This document shows, one piece after another, positions 6,557 through 6,601 of a DNA stretch of 6,601 nt (within the stretch, counting starts at the first letter, position 1; the number at the start of each line of letters is the position of its first letter). A model generated the notes under the pieces. It ran no database searches. It had not been told where the DNA came from and saw only the letters and a list, made by a program, of their open reading frames with translations. The stretch is from an uncultured Eubacteriales bacterium (GTDB lineage Bacteria; Bacillota; Clostridia; Oscillospirales; CAG-272). Made by a program: the position numbers and the translations under genes. Location: NCBI GenBank assembly GCA_949878535.1, contig CATLAS010000049.1:1-6601 (forward strand). Direction: 5' to 3'.

Positions 6557-6601
6557 ATGGCGGAGATTAAAGTCAATCCCACCAGAATGGAACTGAAGAA
6601 G
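6557..6601 (+). CDS. ntpD: V-type ATPase subunit D, N-terminal start only
   Basis: Only the first 15 codons fit in the window: MAEIKVNPTRMELKK. The NPTRMEL block is the conserved N-terminus of V/A-ATPase subunit D (E. hirae NtpD has VNPTRMEL at the same place), the long coiled-coil axle that rotates inside A3B3 with subunit F. Its position right after B also matches ntpD. The gene continues past the window edge, so nothing can be said of its length. ATG 6545 in the same frame would add MVIT and is a less likely start. Confidence 0.9.
   Translation, partial: MAEIKVNPTRMELKK

Overview
The window is a stretch of one operon, all on the + strand, encoding a bacterial V-type (A/V-type) ATPase. The gene order is I (3' end only), K, E, C, G (subunit F), A, B and D (first 15 codons only). 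This is the order of the Enterococcus hirae ntp operon (ntpI-K-E-C-G-A-B-D). Protein similarity to the E. hirae subunits, purine-rich Shine-Dalgarno (SD) sequences, moderate GC by eye and the gene order suggest an anaerobic member of the Bacillota, most likely of clostridial type. That placement is inference; no taxonomic marker lies in the window.

Layout: 2-523 is the C-terminal membrane part of the stator subunit I; 596-1093 is the rotor-ring proteolipid K; 1160-1840 is peripheral-stalk subunit E; 1875-2867 is subunit C, which links the central stalk to the ring; 2860-3171 is central-stalk subunit F (NtpG); 3247-5025 is catalytic subunit A; 5022-6410 is non-catalytic nucleotide-binding subunit B; 6557 onward is the start of central-stalk subunit D. 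The C/G and A/B junctions overlap by 8 and 4 nt, which suggests translational coupling. The other junctions have short spacers, several of which hold inverted repeats: 546-581, 1116-1135, 3178-3207 and a series within 6411-6556.

Together A3B3 hydrolyses or makes ATP, D/F form the axle, C seats the axle on the K ring, E (with an H/G-type partner not seen here) forms the peripheral stalks, and I supplies the ion half-channels. K carries every residue equivalent to the Na+ ligands of the E. hirae ring, so a sodium-coupled enzyme is predicted.

No mobile element, CRISPR array, RNA gene or clear rho-independent terminator was found, and I see no unknown defence or accessory system. The observations worth a second look are post-transcriptional: hairpins in most of the non-overlapping spacers, one canonical strong SD reserved for the multicopy K subunit, and an unusually long SD-to-start spacing repeated at four other genes, two of which also carry a shared in-frame upstream ATG.
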